DNA of 64,000 bases from Cupriavidus numazuensis (GCF_905397435.1 NZ_CAJPVI010000018.1:62001-126000), one strand, 5' to 3'; numbered from the stretch's first letter, positions 27,186 to 36,520 are shown. The notes: generated from the letters alone by a model not told the origin. A program made the numbers and translations.

Positions 27186-28388
27186 ATGCAGAAAGCCGCT
27201 AGTTTACCCCTTCCCCCCGCCGACGCGCTGGCCGCCTCCGACGCGCTGGCCACCCTGATCGGCGAAACCATCGATGCGGCCGGTGGCTGGATCGGCTTCG
27301 ACCGCTACATGTCGCTGGCGCTGTACGCGCCCGGACTGGGCTACTACAGCGGCGGCGCCGCCAAGTTCGGGCGCGATGTGCGCGATGGCAGCGACTTCAT
27401 CACCGCCCCGGAACTGTCCCCGTTCTTTGCGCGCACGCTCGCGCGCCAGTTCGCGCCGCTGCTGGCACAGGGCCTGCCGCGCATGCTCGAGTTCGGCGCG
27501 GGCACCGGGCGGCTGGCTGCCGACCTGCTGCTGGCGCTGGAACAGGAAGGGCAATTACCCGACACCTACGGCATCGTCGAACTGTCCGGCGAACTGCGCG
27601 CGCGCCAGCAGGATACGCTGACGCAGCGCGCGCCACACCTGGCGCCGCGCGTGCAATGGCTGGACACGCTGCCCGAACATTTCGAGGGCATCGTGGTCGG
27701 CAACGAAGTGCTGGACGCCATGCCGGTGCGGCTGTTCGCGCGCACGGGCGCGCGCTGGCATGAACGCGGCGTGGCCCGCAGCGTCGCCGGCGATGACAGC
27801 ACCGCCGCGCATGCGTTCTCGTTCGAAGACCGCCTGCTCGCCGCGCAAGCGGTCCCCGACGCGCTGCATGCCATTCCCGGCGACCACGACGTCGTCACCG
27901 AAACCCACGCCGAGGCCGATGGCTTCGCGCGCGCGGTGGGCGCCATGCTCGCGCGCGGCGCCGCGTTCTTCATCGACTATGGCTTCCCGGCGAGCGAGTA
28001 CTACCACCCGCAGCGCACCGGCGGCACGCTGATGTGCCACTACCGCCACCACGCGCACCCCGATCCTTTCTTCTACCCGGGGCTGCAGGACATCACCGCT
28101 CACGTCAATTTCAGCAGCATCGCCCATGCGGCTGTCGACGCCGGCCTGTCCGTGTCGGGCTTTGCCTCGCAGGCGCGCTTCCTGATGAACGCCGGCATCA
28201 CCGACCTCCTGATGACGCTGGACCCGTCCGACACACGCGCTTTCCTGCCCGCCGCCAACGCCGTGCAGAAGCTGCTGTCCGAAGCCGAGATGGGCGAACT
28301 GTTCAAGGTGGTGGCGCTGACACGCGGCCTGGACGACAGCGAGCCGCTCGCAGGCTTTGCACGCGGCGACCGCTGCCACACGCTCTGA
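27186..28388 (+). CDS. MidA/NDUFAF7-family SAM-dependent methyltransferase
   Basis: A 400-residue class I methyltransferase (COG1565, DUF185). MSLALYAPGLGYYSGG and SDFITAPELSPFFA are the N-terminal signatures, EFGAGTGRLA is the SAM-binding motif I, and VVGNEVLDAMPV follows. The mitochondrial relative NDUFAF7 dimethylates an arginine of a complex I subunit. A bacterial substrate has not been settled, though complex I is an obvious candidate. It is followed by DUF2905 12 bp later. Confidence 0.9.
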   Translation: MQKAASLPLPPADALAASDALATLIGETIDAAGGWIGFDRYMSLALYAPGLGYYSGGAAKFGRDVRDGSDFITAPELSPFFARTLARQFAPLLAQGLPRMLEFGAGTGRLAADLLLALEQEGQLPDTYGIVELSGELRARQQDTLTQRAPHLAPRVQWLDTLPEHFEGIVVGNEVLDAMPVRLFARTGARWHERGVARSVAGDDSTAAHAFSFEDRLLAAQAVPDALHAIPGDHDVVTETHAEADGFARAVGAMLARGAAFFIDYGFPASEYYHPQRTGGTLMCHYRHHAHPDPFFYPGLQDITAHVNFSSIAHAAVDAGLSVSGFASQARFLMNAGITDLLMTLDPSDTRAFLPAANAVQKLLSEAEMGELFKVVALTRGLDDSEPLAGFARGDRCHTL

Positions 28389-28400
28389 GCCGCTGCCGCC

Positions 28401-28595
28401 ATGCTGCGCTGGACACTCACCATCTTCCTGAGCGTGGTCGTGCTGTCGGCAGCGTTGCCGTGGCTGCAGAAGCTCGGCATCGGCCGGCTGCCCGGCGACG
28501 TGCGCTTCCGGCTGTTCGGGCGCGATTACACCCTGCCGTTCGCGTCGACGATCCTGCTGTCGCTGATCGCGCTAGTGATCGGCAAGCTGCTCTAG
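28401..28595 (+). CDS. DUF2905 small membrane protein
   Basis: A 64-residue protein with two hydrophobic helices. GIGRLPGDVRFRLFGRDYTL between them, then a second helix ending IGKLL, is the DUF2905 pattern. Function unknown. Its last 24 bases overlap the 3' end of cca on the other strand, so the two transcripts are complementary there. Confidence 0.88.
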   Translation: MLRWTLTIFLSVVVLSAALPWLQKLGIGRLPGDVRFRLFGRDYTLPFASTILLSLIALVIGKLL

Positions 28596-29819
28596 TCGGG
28601 CATTCACCGCCGCCACGCGCGCCTCGTGCACGCGTTCCTTGATCTTGCTGACATCGTCGGCGGACGCCTTGGCGATGGCGCCGGCGTCTACGCTGGCCGC
28701 GGCATCCAGCGCCGCGAGCAGCCGCGCCCGCTGCGGATAGGTGTCCGCCTCGAAACCCTTGCGTCCGCGCTTGTCCGCCTCGCACGCGAGCAGTGCATCG
28801 GCAAAGCGGGCAGGCTTGCGCAGCGCGTCGCAGCGCTCGAGCAGGCGCGTGATCGCGGCCGCGCCGAATTCCGTGGAGCGATGGATGTTGCCGTGCTCGC
28901 GTGCCACCACCACGGCCAGGTCGCGGCAGTCATTAGGCACGCGCAGGCGCTTGCAAACGTCTTCGAGCAGTTCGACGCTGCGCGTTTCATGGCCCAGGTG
29001 GCGCGGCAGCACGTGCTCGGGCGTGGTGCCCTTGCCAAGATCATGGACCAGCGCGGCAAAGCGCACCGCGAGCGGCGTGCGCATCGCGGCGGCGCAGTCG
29101 ATCACCATCATCACATGCACGCCAGTATCGATTTCGGGGTGATAGTCCGCGCGCTGCGGCACGCCCCACAACCGGTCCAGTTCGGGCAGCAGGCGCGCGA
29201 GCGCGCCGCACTGGCGCAGCACCTCGAACATGCGCGCCGGCCGCGCCTCCATCAGGCCGCGCGCCAGCTCCTGCCAGACGCGCTCGGCCACGAGTGCGTC
29301 GACTTCGCCAGCGTCGACCATCCTGCGCATCAGCGCAACGGTCTCGGGTGCGACGGTGAAGTCATGGAAGCGCGCGGCAAAGCGCGCCACGCGCAGGATG
29401 CGCACCGGGTCTTCCGCAAAGGCATCGGACACGTGCCGGAATTGCCGCGCCGCCAGATCGCGCTGGCCACCGTGCGGGTCGATGACCGGGCCGACCAGAT
29501 TGCCGTCATCGCCGACGGCGCGCGCCATCGCGTTGATGGTCAGGTCGCGCCGGACCAGGTCGTCTTCGAGCGTGACATCGGGCTCGCAATAGAACGCGAA
29601 GCCCTTGTAGCCCATTGCGGTCTTGCGCTCGGTACGCGCGAGCGCATATTCCTCTTTGGTGCGCGGATGCAGGAAGACCGGAAAATCCTTGCCGACCGGC
29701 TTGTAGCCGGCGGCTTCCATGTCGGCCGGGGTGGCCCCCACCACAACATAGTCGCGGTCCTGGCTGGGCTTGCCCAGCAGTTCGTCGCGGATTGCGCCGC
29801 CGACGGCGTACACCTGCAT
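28572..29819 (-). CDS. cca: Multifunctional CCA tRNA nucleotidyltransferase
   Basis: A 415-residue enzyme that adds or repairs the CCA end of tRNAs. GGAIRDELLG at 7-16 and DRDYVVVG at about 22-29 form the nucleotidyltransferase active site with its paired aspartates. RRDLTINAMA follows. A C-terminal HD domain (ALVHDLGKG) is present, as in the longer proteobacterial form with phosphatase and phosphodiesterase activities. The 3' end overlaps DUF2905 convergently. Confidence 0.95.
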   Translation of the reverse strand: MQVYAVGGAIRDELLGKPSQDRDYVVVGATPADMEAAGYKPVGKDFPVFLHPRTKEEYALARTERKTAMGYKGFAFYCEPDVTLEDDLVRRDLTINAMARAVGDDGNLVGPVIDPHGGQRDLAARQFRHVSDAFAEDPVRILRVARFAARFHDFTVAPETVALMRRMVDAGEVDALVAERVWQELARGLMEARPARMFEVLRQCGALARLLPELDRLWGVPQRADYHPEIDTGVHVMMVIDCAAAMRTPLAVRFAALVHDLGKGTTPEHVLPRHLGHETRSVELLEDVCKRLRVPNDCRDLAVVVAREHGNIHRSTEFGAAAITRLLERCDALRKPARFADALLACEADKRGRKGFEADTYPQRARLLAALDAAASVDAGAIAKASADDVSKIKERVHEARVAAVNARLEQLADH

Positions 29820-29856
29820 TGTCTTGCCTCGTTGTGCTGCGCCGCCGGCGCGGCGC

Positions 29857-30546
29857 TCAGTGGTTGATGATTATCGCATCGGCACGATCAGGCGCCAGGC
29901 GATACGGCTCGTCGTCAGCCAGGAAATCGCGCTCTTCGCGCGCATCGGCAATCCATTCCTGCACGGCCGGCAGCTCGAGGATGAAGTCCGCATAGACTTT
30001 GGCCGCCTCCGGCAGGTGAACGCCGTACGTCGCGAAGCGGGAAACCACTGGCGCGTAATAGGCATCGGCCACCGTAAAGGCGCCGAACAGGAACGGGCCC
30101 GCGTCGCCATGGCGCGCGCGCAGATCCGTCCAGATCTGCGCGATGCGGTCCACGTCGCGTTGCACGGAGACGTTCCAGCCGCAGCCGGGCAGCACCGCGG
30201 TCACGTTCATCGGCATCTGGTTGCGCAAGTTGGTGAAGCCGGCGTGCATCTCGGCGCAGACCGAGCGCGCATGCGCGCGCGCGGCGCGGTCAGCGGGCCA
30301 GAGCGCCTTTTCGGGGAAACGCTCGGCCAGGTATTCGGCGATCGACAGCGTGTCCCACACCGCAATGTCGCCATCGATCAGCACCGGGACCTTGCCGGCC
30401 GGCGAATATTTCGCGATCTCGTCGGCAAAGCTGTCGACGAACAGCCGCACCTTCACTTCTTCGAATGCAATGCCGGCTTGGCGCATCAGCAGCCACGGGC
30501 GCAGCGACCAGGACGAGTAATTCTTGTTGCCGATGACGAGCTTCAT
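29857..30546 (-). CDS. Glutathione S-transferase family protein
   Basis: A 229-residue cytosolic GST-like protein. The thioredoxin-like N-terminal domain starts LVIGNKNYSSWSLRPWL, with KVPVLIDGDIAVWDTLSIAEYL at the glutathione gamma-glutamyl site. The helical C-terminal domain is complete. The N-terminal NYSSWS pattern is shared with a widespread bacterial subgroup of unknown substrate. It reads toward cca, with 37 bp between. Confidence 0.88.
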   Translation of the reverse strand: MKLVIGNKNYSSWSLRPWLLMRQAGIAFEEVKVRLFVDSFADEIAKYSPAGKVPVLIDGDIAVWDTLSIAEYLAERFPEKALWPADRAARAHARSVCAEMHAGFTNLRNQMPMNVTAVLPGCGWNVSVQRDVDRIAQIWTDLRARHGDAGPFLFGAFTVADAYYAPVVSRFATYGVHLPEAAKVYADFILELPAVQEWIADAREERDFLADDEPYRLAPDRADAIIINH

Positions 30547-30614
30547 CGCGAAATCCTTGGGGGAGGAAGGGATGGAGAAAGGCCGCCGGGCAGCGGCATT
30601 GCCTGACCGGGGCC

Positions 30615-30645
30615 GGCACAGCCGCCGCTTGCGGGTGGCTGTGCC
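30615..30645. other. Strong hairpin between the NDUFA9-like gene and the GST gene
   Basis: GGCACAGCC and GGCTGTGCC are perfect complements around a GC-rich loop that can extend the stem. No T-run follows on the minus strand, so a simple intrinsic terminator is doubtful. It could be an RNA-stabilising or processing hairpin. The rest of the 206-bp gap holds nothing recognised. Confidence 0.45.
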
Positions 30646-30752
30646 GAACCGTTCATTTTGCCAGCGCGCCGTTCGCTCTCAAAGTGAAAAGGACTCGCAA
30701 CGGCTGTGAATCCAGATCACATAGAGACGCAGCGTTGGCAGGCGGGTCCTCG

Positions 30753-31775
30753 CTACCGATGCACGCTCGCGCGCATGACCGTGAGCTGGGCATCGCGCGT
30801 GCGCCCGGCCAGCACGTCTGTCATGACGGATTCCAGCCCGACCGGATGCAGGCCGAGTTCGCTCGCCATCGGCCCGTGCAGCACGTTGTCGAACTGCATC
30901 GAATCGAGGTTGTCGCGCGAAAGCAGCGGATCGCCCGGCATGTGCTCCATCACTGCGGCCTGCACGCGAGCCAGCGCGTCGGGCAATGCGATCACCGGGC
31001 GCGGGTGCCCCGAAGCACGGCCCGCAAAGCGCACCAGTTCTTCCAGCGTGTACACCTGCGGTCCGCCGAGGTCATAGCCATGTCCGATCGTCGAGGGCGT
31101 GACCATGGCGTTGACGAAGGCCTGCACCACGTCCAGTACGTAGATCGGCTGGAAGCGCGCATGCGCGCAGGCTAGCGGCACCACCGGCGCGATCTCTTGC
31201 ATGTGCGCGAACAGGTTGAGGAAGTGGTCGTCGGGACCAAAGACTACGGAGGGGCGGAAAACGGTCCAGTCCAGGCCGCTGTCGCGTACCAGGCGTTCGC
31301 CGTCGCCCTTGCTGCGCTGGTACATCGAGGGGCCGCGGCTGTCCGCGCCGAGCGCACTCATATGGAGCAGCCGGCGAACACCGGTGCGCAGGCACGAACC
31401 CACCACCTGCTCGACGATTTCGACATGGGCGGCCGCGAACTCCGGCCCATACGGATCGCCACGTTCGCCGTGCAGCACGCCAACCAGGTTGACGACAATG
31501 CCGTCCGTGCCGAGCGGGCCAATCGCGTCGTCGAGCGCCGCATTGTCGGCCAGGCCAAGTTCCACCACCTCGACACGCGGCAACAGCAGCAGATGCTGCG
31601 CATGCTCCACGTTGCGCGTGCCGATCACGATGCGTTCGGGCGCGATGGGGGAATCAGGATTGGAGCCCGGTTCCAGCGGCGCGCCGGACGCCGAGGCGGC
31701 GCCGGCCAGCCGGGAAGCGAGATGGCTGCCGATAAACCCGGCGCCACCGACGATGAGGACGTTGCTGGTCTGCAT
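30753..31775 (-). CDS. NDUFA9-like NAD(P)-binding protein
   Basis: A 340-residue extended/atypical SDR. VGGAGFIGSHLASRL binds NAD(P); later parts include VNLVGVLHGERG, YQRSKGDGERLVRDSGLDWTVFRPS and LGGPQVYTLEELVRF. This matches the NDUFA9 accessory-subunit family, whose bacterial members are of uncertain role and may act on quinone or lipid substrates. The ATG at 31775 places the Rossmann loop at the N-terminus; an upstream extension has no support. It follows the slt gene by 82 bp. Confidence 0.87.
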   Translation of the reverse strand: MQTSNVLIVGGAGFIGSHLASRLAGAASASGAPLEPGSNPDSPIAPERIVIGTRNVEHAQHLLLLPRVEVVELGLADNAALDDAIGPLGTDGIVVNLVGVLHGERGDPYGPEFAAAHVEIVEQVVGSCLRTGVRRLLHMSALGADSRGPSMYQRSKGDGERLVRDSGLDWTVFRPSVVFGPDDHFLNLFAHMQEIAPVVPLACAHARFQPIYVLDVVQAFVNAMVTPSTIGHGYDLGGPQVYTLEELVRFAGRASGHPRPVIALPDALARVQAAVMEHMPGDPLLSRDNLDSMQFDNVLHGPMASELGLHPVGLESVMTDVLAGRTRDAQLTVMRASVHR

Positions 31776-31857
31776 GGATGCCTCCGTGCGAGGAAAACGG
31801 CACGTGGCGGCAGACCGGCCTAGGCACGCGCCCCGGAGAGGCGGGGCGCGCACGCGT

Positions 31858-33819
31858 TCAGGGCAGGCTGGTGGTGGTCACCGCCGACGGTGCAACCTGG
31901 CCCAGGCGCGACTTCAGCGACTGAGGCTGGCCGCTCATCAATGCAGCATAGTACGTAGCGTTGGAAAGCACATTCTTCACGTACGTACGCGTTTCGTTGA
32001 ACGGAATGGTCTCGGCGAAGATCGCGCCTTCGACCGGGCGCGACAGCGTGCTGCGCCAGGCCTTGGGCCGGCCCGGGCCAGCGTTGTAGGCCGCCGACGC
32101 CAGCGTCCACGAACTGTCGAGATCCGTGAGCACCATGCTCAGGTAGTTGGTGCCGAGCACGATGTTGATGTTGGGATCGCCCATCATCGACGGCGAGAAG
32201 TCGGGCATGCCGATCTTGCGCGCCACGTACTTGGCGGTCGCCGGCATCACCTGCATCAGCCCATGCGCGCCCGCCGACGAACGCGCATTCATGATGAAAC
32301 GCGATTCCTGGCGGATCAGGCCGTAGGCCCATGCCATGTCGAGGCCGACATCGTCGGTCGCGCGCTGCATGAGGTCGCGATACGGCATCGGGAAGCGCAG
32401 CGAGAAGTCATGCTCGGCGCGCGTACGGTCCGCGGTGTTGACGGTGCGATCGAGCAGTTCGACGCGGCGTGCGTACTCGGCAGCAGCCAGCAACTCGCGG
32501 TCGCTCATGCCGCGCAGTTCCCAGTTCCATTCCCGCGTGCCTTCAAAACGCAGGTTCATGTTGTAGAGCTTCTGCGCACGCTGGAACCCCGCGCGGCTGC
32601 GCATGGCCATGGCTTCGGCATCGCTTACGGTGGTGCGCGACGGCAGCGTGATGCGGTTGCCGAGTTCTTCGCTCGCGAGTTGGCCATAGAAATTGAACTG
32701 GCCAGCGATCTGCTGGTATTGCTGCTGCGCCTCGGCGTCGCGGCCATCAGCCTTCAGGGAGCGGCCGTACCAGTAGGTCCAGGCCGGGTCCTTGGCGCGC
32801 AGCTCGGGCCGCATCATCTCGATGGCCTGGCGCACCTGCTTCCAGTCGCCCTGCCGCAACGCAGCGCGCACGCGCCATTCCTGCGACTCGTCGGACATCC
32901 ACTGGTTGCCGCCCAGGTCCATCTGGCGGCGGTAGTAGAAGGCGGCATCGGGTAGCAGCTTCTTGGCCGCGTACTGGCCGATCACGCCCCACGCCGCGCC
33001 CTGCTCGTCGCGCGACAGGCTCCCGCCGCTTGCGGTCAGATAGGCCACGGCCTGCGACGGATCATTGCGCGCCATCTTGACGATAGTGGCCAGTGTGTCG
33101 CCGTCCGCGCGCGCATCGGGCACCGTGGCCGCGATCCTGCCCGCCAGCGTGACCAGGTTTTGCTCTAGCGCCTGGCGCGCCTGGAACGCGACATCGCTGC
33201 GCTGGATCTGCTGGCTCTGCACGAGATAGCTGATCAGGTCGACGCAGCCTTCGCCGTAGTAGCGCACATCGCTGAGCACATTGCGCGTATCGGCCGCCAC
33301 ATTCTGGCCCTTGAGCGCGCGCGACAGCAGCGCATAGCACTCGACCTGCGTGTCGTCCTTGAGCACGAACTGCGGATACTCCGCATCGAAATTGGCCCAG
33401 TCGCGCTTCTTGCCGAGCACCAGCAGCCAGTCATTGCGCATGCGGTCGGCAATGGCCTGGCCCTTGTAGCGCTGCAGGAACGCGCGCACCTGGTCGTCCG
33501 GCGCATCGATGCGCGCCAGTCCGCTGCCGTCGAACATCTGCGGCTTGATGCGGAAATATTCGACGTAAGACGGGATCGGGTAGTCGACCAGCGTCGCCGA
33601 GATGGCGTACGCGCGCTCGACGTCGTTCTTGCGCGCAGCTTCGCGCAACGCAACGAACGCGTCGTCCGGATCGGACGGGATGACCGGCGCCGCCTGCACG
33701 CGCGGCGCAGCCTGCTGCTGCGGGCGCTTTTGCGCGAGCGCGGGGGTGGCAAGCAAGGCACACGCCACGGTGACCCATGCGGCCTGCCCGGCACGCCGCA
33801 GATATACTCCCTTCAGCAT
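31858..33819 (-). CDS. slt: Soluble lytic murein transglycosylase
   Basis: A 653-residue periplasmic enzyme that cleaves peptidoglycan to 1,6-anhydromuropeptides. A signal peptide runs from MLKGVYLRRAG to about TPALAQ. The long alpha-superhelical U and L domains lead to a C-terminal catalytic domain with RQESRF (catalytic Glu), AGAHGLMQVMPATA and NIVLGTNYL. The products would be taken up by the AmpG-like permease found at the other end of this window. The start is set by the signal peptide; a longer frame to 34125 overlaps the divergent cyclo-ligase. Confidence 0.94.
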   Translation of the reverse strand: MLKGVYLRRAGQAAWVTVACALLATPALAQKRPQQQAAPRVQAAPVIPSDPDDAFVALREAARKNDVERAYAISATLVDYPIPSYVEYFRIKPQMFDGSGLARIDAPDDQVRAFLQRYKGQAIADRMRNDWLLVLGKKRDWANFDAEYPQFVLKDDTQVECYALLSRALKGQNVAADTRNVLSDVRYYGEGCVDLISYLVQSQQIQRSDVAFQARQALEQNLVTLAGRIAATVPDARADGDTLATIVKMARNDPSQAVAYLTASGGSLSRDEQGAAWGVIGQYAAKKLLPDAAFYYRRQMDLGGNQWMSDESQEWRVRAALRQGDWKQVRQAIEMMRPELRAKDPAWTYWYGRSLKADGRDAEAQQQYQQIAGQFNFYGQLASEELGNRITLPSRTTVSDAEAMAMRSRAGFQRAQKLYNMNLRFEGTREWNWELRGMSDRELLAAAEYARRVELLDRTVNTADRTRAEHDFSLRFPMPYRDLMQRATDDVGLDMAWAYGLIRQESRFIMNARSSAGAHGLMQVMPATAKYVARKIGMPDFSPSMMGDPNINIVLGTNYLSMVLTDLDSSWTLASAAYNAGPGRPKAWRSTLSRPVEGAIFAETIPFNETRTYVKNVLSNATYYAALMSGQPQSLKSRLGQVAPSAVTTTSLP

Positions 33820-33911
33820 ATTCTTTGCTTCCTTGTTGTGACGTCGTGCAGCGCCAGCCTTGCGCGCCACCGCCGCCAATGTTGGTTCGATTGCAGGCAT
33901 TATCCCACGCC

Positions 33912-34502
33912 ATGTCAGCCCATCATCCACCTTCGCCGCCCCCCGATTCAGGTCCGGAAGACGACCGCCGCGCGCAGCGCGCCCGCCTGCTCGCGCTGCG
34001 TGCCGCCGTGCCCGACCGTGGCGATGCCGAGGCGCGCATCGCCGCCAGCCTGCTGCCGCTGCTCGAACGGCTGGCGATCCGCTGCCTGGGCTTCTACTGG
34101 CCCATCCAGCAGGAATTCGATGCACGCGCCGTCGTGATGCAGTGGCTGTCGGAGGACACCAGCCGCCGCGCCGCGCTGCCCGCCGTCAGCCGCCCGGGCG
34201 CGCCGCTCGACTTCCACCTGTGGACACCGGACACGCCGATGACCAAGGGCCACTACGGCATTCCGGTACCGGACGGCACCGACGCGGCGCAGCCCGACGC
34301 GTTGCTGATTCCCTGTGTCGGTTTCAGCCCCGATAAGTTCCGCCTCGGCTACGGCGGCGGCTTCTACGACCGCACGCTGGCGGCCATGTCCGCGTCGCCC
34401 GTGGCCATCGGCATTGGCTTCGAGGCCTGCCGCATCGCGCTGCAGGCGCAGGAGCACGACCTGCCGATGGACTGGATCGTCAGCGAGGCTGGCGTGTTCT
34501 GA
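33912..34502 (+). CDS. 5-formyltetrahydrofolate cyclo-ligase
   Basis: A 196-residue enzyme that converts 5-formyl-THF to 5,10-methenyl-THF with ATP. The signature GYGGGFYDRTL is near residue 150, and LIPCVGFSPDKFRLG precedes it. The N-terminus begins MSAHHPP with a Pro-rich tail. It is divergent from slt across 92 bp. A 6S RNA gene often neighbours this gene in proteobacteria, but the flanking gaps here are too short for one. Confidence 0.93.
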   Translation: MSAHHPPSPPPDSGPEDDRRAQRARLLALRAAVPDRGDAEARIAASLLPLLERLAIRCLGFYWPIQQEFDARAVVMQWLSEDTSRRAALPAVSRPGAPLDFHLWTPDTPMTKGHYGIPVPDGTDAAQPDALLIPCVGFSPDKFRLGYGGGFYDRTLAAMSASPVAIGIGFEACRIALQAQEHDLPMDWIVSEAGVF

Positions 34503-34543
34503 CGCTGAGACTAACGGTGAAACGGCGCGAGGCTTGAGGGGGC

Positions 34544-35287
34544 TCAGCCCGCGCAGACCAGTTCGTCCACCAGCGCGCGCATGCAGCGCCAGTGCGAGCC
34601 TTCCCAGAACACGCGCCGGCAGCAATCGCACGTGACGAAGCGGTCGTGGCGTTCGAGCACGGCAGGCGGCACGCGGTCCGCCACGACGTCGCGCGCCACC
34701 CGCTGCAGCGGTACGTTGCAGTCCAGGCAGAGCGAGAACGGCCTGGCACTGCGGGCCAGGTCGAGCCGTTGAAAGATCTCCCGCACCTGCGGCGTGGACT
34801 TGATCGCGCGCACGTAGCAGCCGTGCGTAATGCCGCGGCGCTTGAGCAGCTCGCGGTCGCGCGTCAGCACGATGCGCCCTTCGCGCTCGGCAATGCGCTC
34901 GATCTCGCTGTCTTCGAAGTGGTTGTCGTAGAGCGTGTCGAAACCCATCATGCGCAGCAGGTGGGCCAGCCCGCCAAGATGGGCATCGGCCACGAAACGC
35001 ATGACGCGCATGGGATATGCGCGTACCCGCAGCAGCGGAGAAATATCGAGCGATTCGAACTTGGGATAGACCGAGACGCGGTCGCCGTCCTCGAGCATGC
35101 GGTCGAAGCCTGACGACTCGCCGTTGACGAGGATAAGCTCCACCTCGGTATGCGGCACGCCCAGTGCCTCGATCATGTGCTTGACCGTGGCGGCGCGCGC
35201 GCACGGGCACAACAGGTCACGCCTGCGCTGGTCCGGCGCAAGGAAGTCGTTCAGCTCCTCGTAGAAGCGGAAGGTAGCGGTGACCAT
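34544..35287 (-). CDS. Mut7-C RNase domain protein with N-terminal ubiquitin-like domain
   Basis: A 247-residue two-domain protein. The N-terminal 85 residues are a ThiS/MoaD-like ubiquitin fold (Mut7-C ubiquitin) with VELILVNGESSGFDRMLEDGDRVSVYP but no terminal GG. The C-terminal half is a PIN-like Mut7-C nuclease domain with FVADAHLGGLAHLLRMMGFD and LTRDRELL, followed by a zinc ribbon (CLDC, then CDCC). The nuclease activity is predicted from fold; the target is unknown. It is convergent with the cyclo-ligase. Confidence 0.85.
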   Translation of the reverse strand: MVTATFRFYEELNDFLAPDQRRRDLLCPCARAATVKHMIEALGVPHTEVELILVNGESSGFDRMLEDGDRVSVYPKFESLDISPLLRVRAYPMRVMRFVADAHLGGLAHLLRMMGFDTLYDNHFEDSEIERIAEREGRIVLTRDRELLKRRGITHGCYVRAIKSTPQVREIFQRLDLARSARPFSLCLDCNVPLQRVARDVVADRVPPAVLERHDRFVTCDCCRRVFWEGSHWRCMRALVDELVCAG

Positions 35288-35324
35288 GGGGCAGAGTATG
35301 ACACCGTTGGCCCCGTGGCGCGGT

Positions 35325-35687
35325 TCAGCCCTTCTGGTTCGCCAGCCGCAACGCGGCCTCCACGGCCATCTGCGCCCAAGGCGTCATCGCCGCCGGCGAC
35401 TCCAGGCACTCCGCCGGCAGGCTCAGGTAGTGGCGCAACGCCACCTCGCCCCGGGACGACTGGTAACGGAACGTATGGCTGCGCTCGGCCTCGAAACGCG
35501 GCAGCGTCTTGTCGTCGGCCTTGAGGTAGCACTGGCCATCGCTGACCAGCGCGAACATCAGCCCGTCATAGAACAGGCCGTGTCCGCCGAACATGCGGCG
35601 CGCGGAGATGGCGCCGATGCACGCCGCCAGCGGCCCCATCAGTTCGAGCAGGTGTTCGATGAAGGGATCGGGTCGGCGCGCGGCCAC
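35325..35687 (-). CDS. TfoX N-terminal domain protein
   Basis: A 120-residue protein with the TfoX/Sxy N-terminal domain: ISARRMFGGHGLFYDGLMFALV and CYLKADDKTLPRFE. In gammaproteobacteria TfoX controls competence, but short single-domain forms like this one are common and uncharacterised. The GTG at 35687 begins two bases after the metF stop codon, so translation is probably coupled to metF. No better start is seen inside the frame. Confidence 0.82.
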   Translation of the reverse strand: MAARRPDPFIEHLLELMGPLAACIGAISARRMFGGHGLFYDGLMFALVSDGQCYLKADDKTLPRFEAERSHTFRYQSSRGEVALRHYLSLPAECLESPAAMTPWAQMAVEAALRLANQKG

Positions 35688-35689
35688 GC

Positions 35690-36520
35690 TCAGAGCTTCA
35701 GGCGCTGCCAGATCGCCTTGGTGGCGCCGGCCGCGTTGAGCGTGTAGAAATGCAGGCCCGGCACGCCGCCAGCCAGCAGCCGTTCGCACAGCGCCGTGAC
35801 CACGTCCAGGCCGAACGCGCGGATCGACTCGCGGTCATCGCCAAAGCTCTCCAGCCGCTTGGCCACCCAGCGCGGCACTTCCGAGCCGCACATGTCGGAG
35901 AAGCGCATCAGCTGCGAATAGTTGGTGATCGGCATGATGCCCGGGACGATCGGCACGTCCACGCCCATCGCGCGCGCATCATCGACGAAGCGGAAGTACG
36001 CGTCGGCGTTGAAGAAGTACTGCGTGATCGCGGAGTTCGCGCCGGCCTTCACCTTGCGCGCGAAGTTCTCCAGGTCGTGGCGCGGCGATTTTGCCTGCGG
36101 ATGGTATTCCGGGTAGGCCGCCACTTCGATCTGGAACCAGTCGCCGGTCTCGGCGCGGATGAACTCCACCAGTTCGTTGGCGTAGCGGAATTCGCCGATC
36201 TCGCCCATGCCCGACGGCATGTCGCCGCGCAGCGCCACGATGTGGCGGATGCCACCGTCGCGGTACTGCTGCAGGATCTCGCGGATGCTCTCGCGCGACG
36301 AGCCCACGCACGACAGGTGCGGCGCGGCTTCGATGCCTTCGCGCTGGATTTCCAGCACGGTATCGAGCGTGCCTTGCTGCGTGGTGCCGCCGGCGCCGAA
36401 CGTCACCGAGATGTACTTCGGGTTGAGCGGAGCGAGCTGCGCGCGCGTGTTGCGCAGCTTCTCGGCACCCTCCGCCGTCTTCGGCGGGAAGAATTCAAAG
36501 CTGTAGTAGCGGTCTTGCAT
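35690..36520 (-). CDS. metF: 5,10-methylenetetrahydrofolate reductase
   Basis: A 276-residue FAD enzyme making 5-methyl-THF for methionine synthesis. SFEFFPPKT at the N-terminus, SVTFGAGGT near 40 and ALRGDMP near 105 are family hallmarks; PGIMPITNYSQLMRF follows. The ATG at 36520 puts the (beta/alpha)8 barrel at the start, so the eight extra residues of a longer frame are not used. It lies downstream of ahcY and a small membrane protein on the same strand. Confidence 0.95.
   Translation of the reverse strand: MQDRYYSFEFFPPKTAEGAEKLRNTRAQLAPLNPKYISVTFGAGGTTQQGTLDTVLEIQREGIEAAPHLSCVGSSRESIREILQQYRDGGIRHIVALRGDMPSGMGEIGEFRYANELVEFIRAETGDWFQIEVAAYPEYHPQAKSPRHDLENFARKVKAGANSAITQYFFNADAYFRFVDDARAMGVDVPIVPGIMPITNYSQLMRFSDMCGSEVPRWVAKRLESFGDDRESIRAFGLDVVTALCERLLAGGVPGLHFYTLNAAGATKAIWQRLKL

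Noticed and set aside
33820..33911. Possible 6S RNA beside the 5-formyl-THF cyclo-ligase gene
   Set aside because: The gene is a frequent neighbour of 6S RNA, but the gap is only 92 bp and shows none of the expected closed stem and bubble structure.
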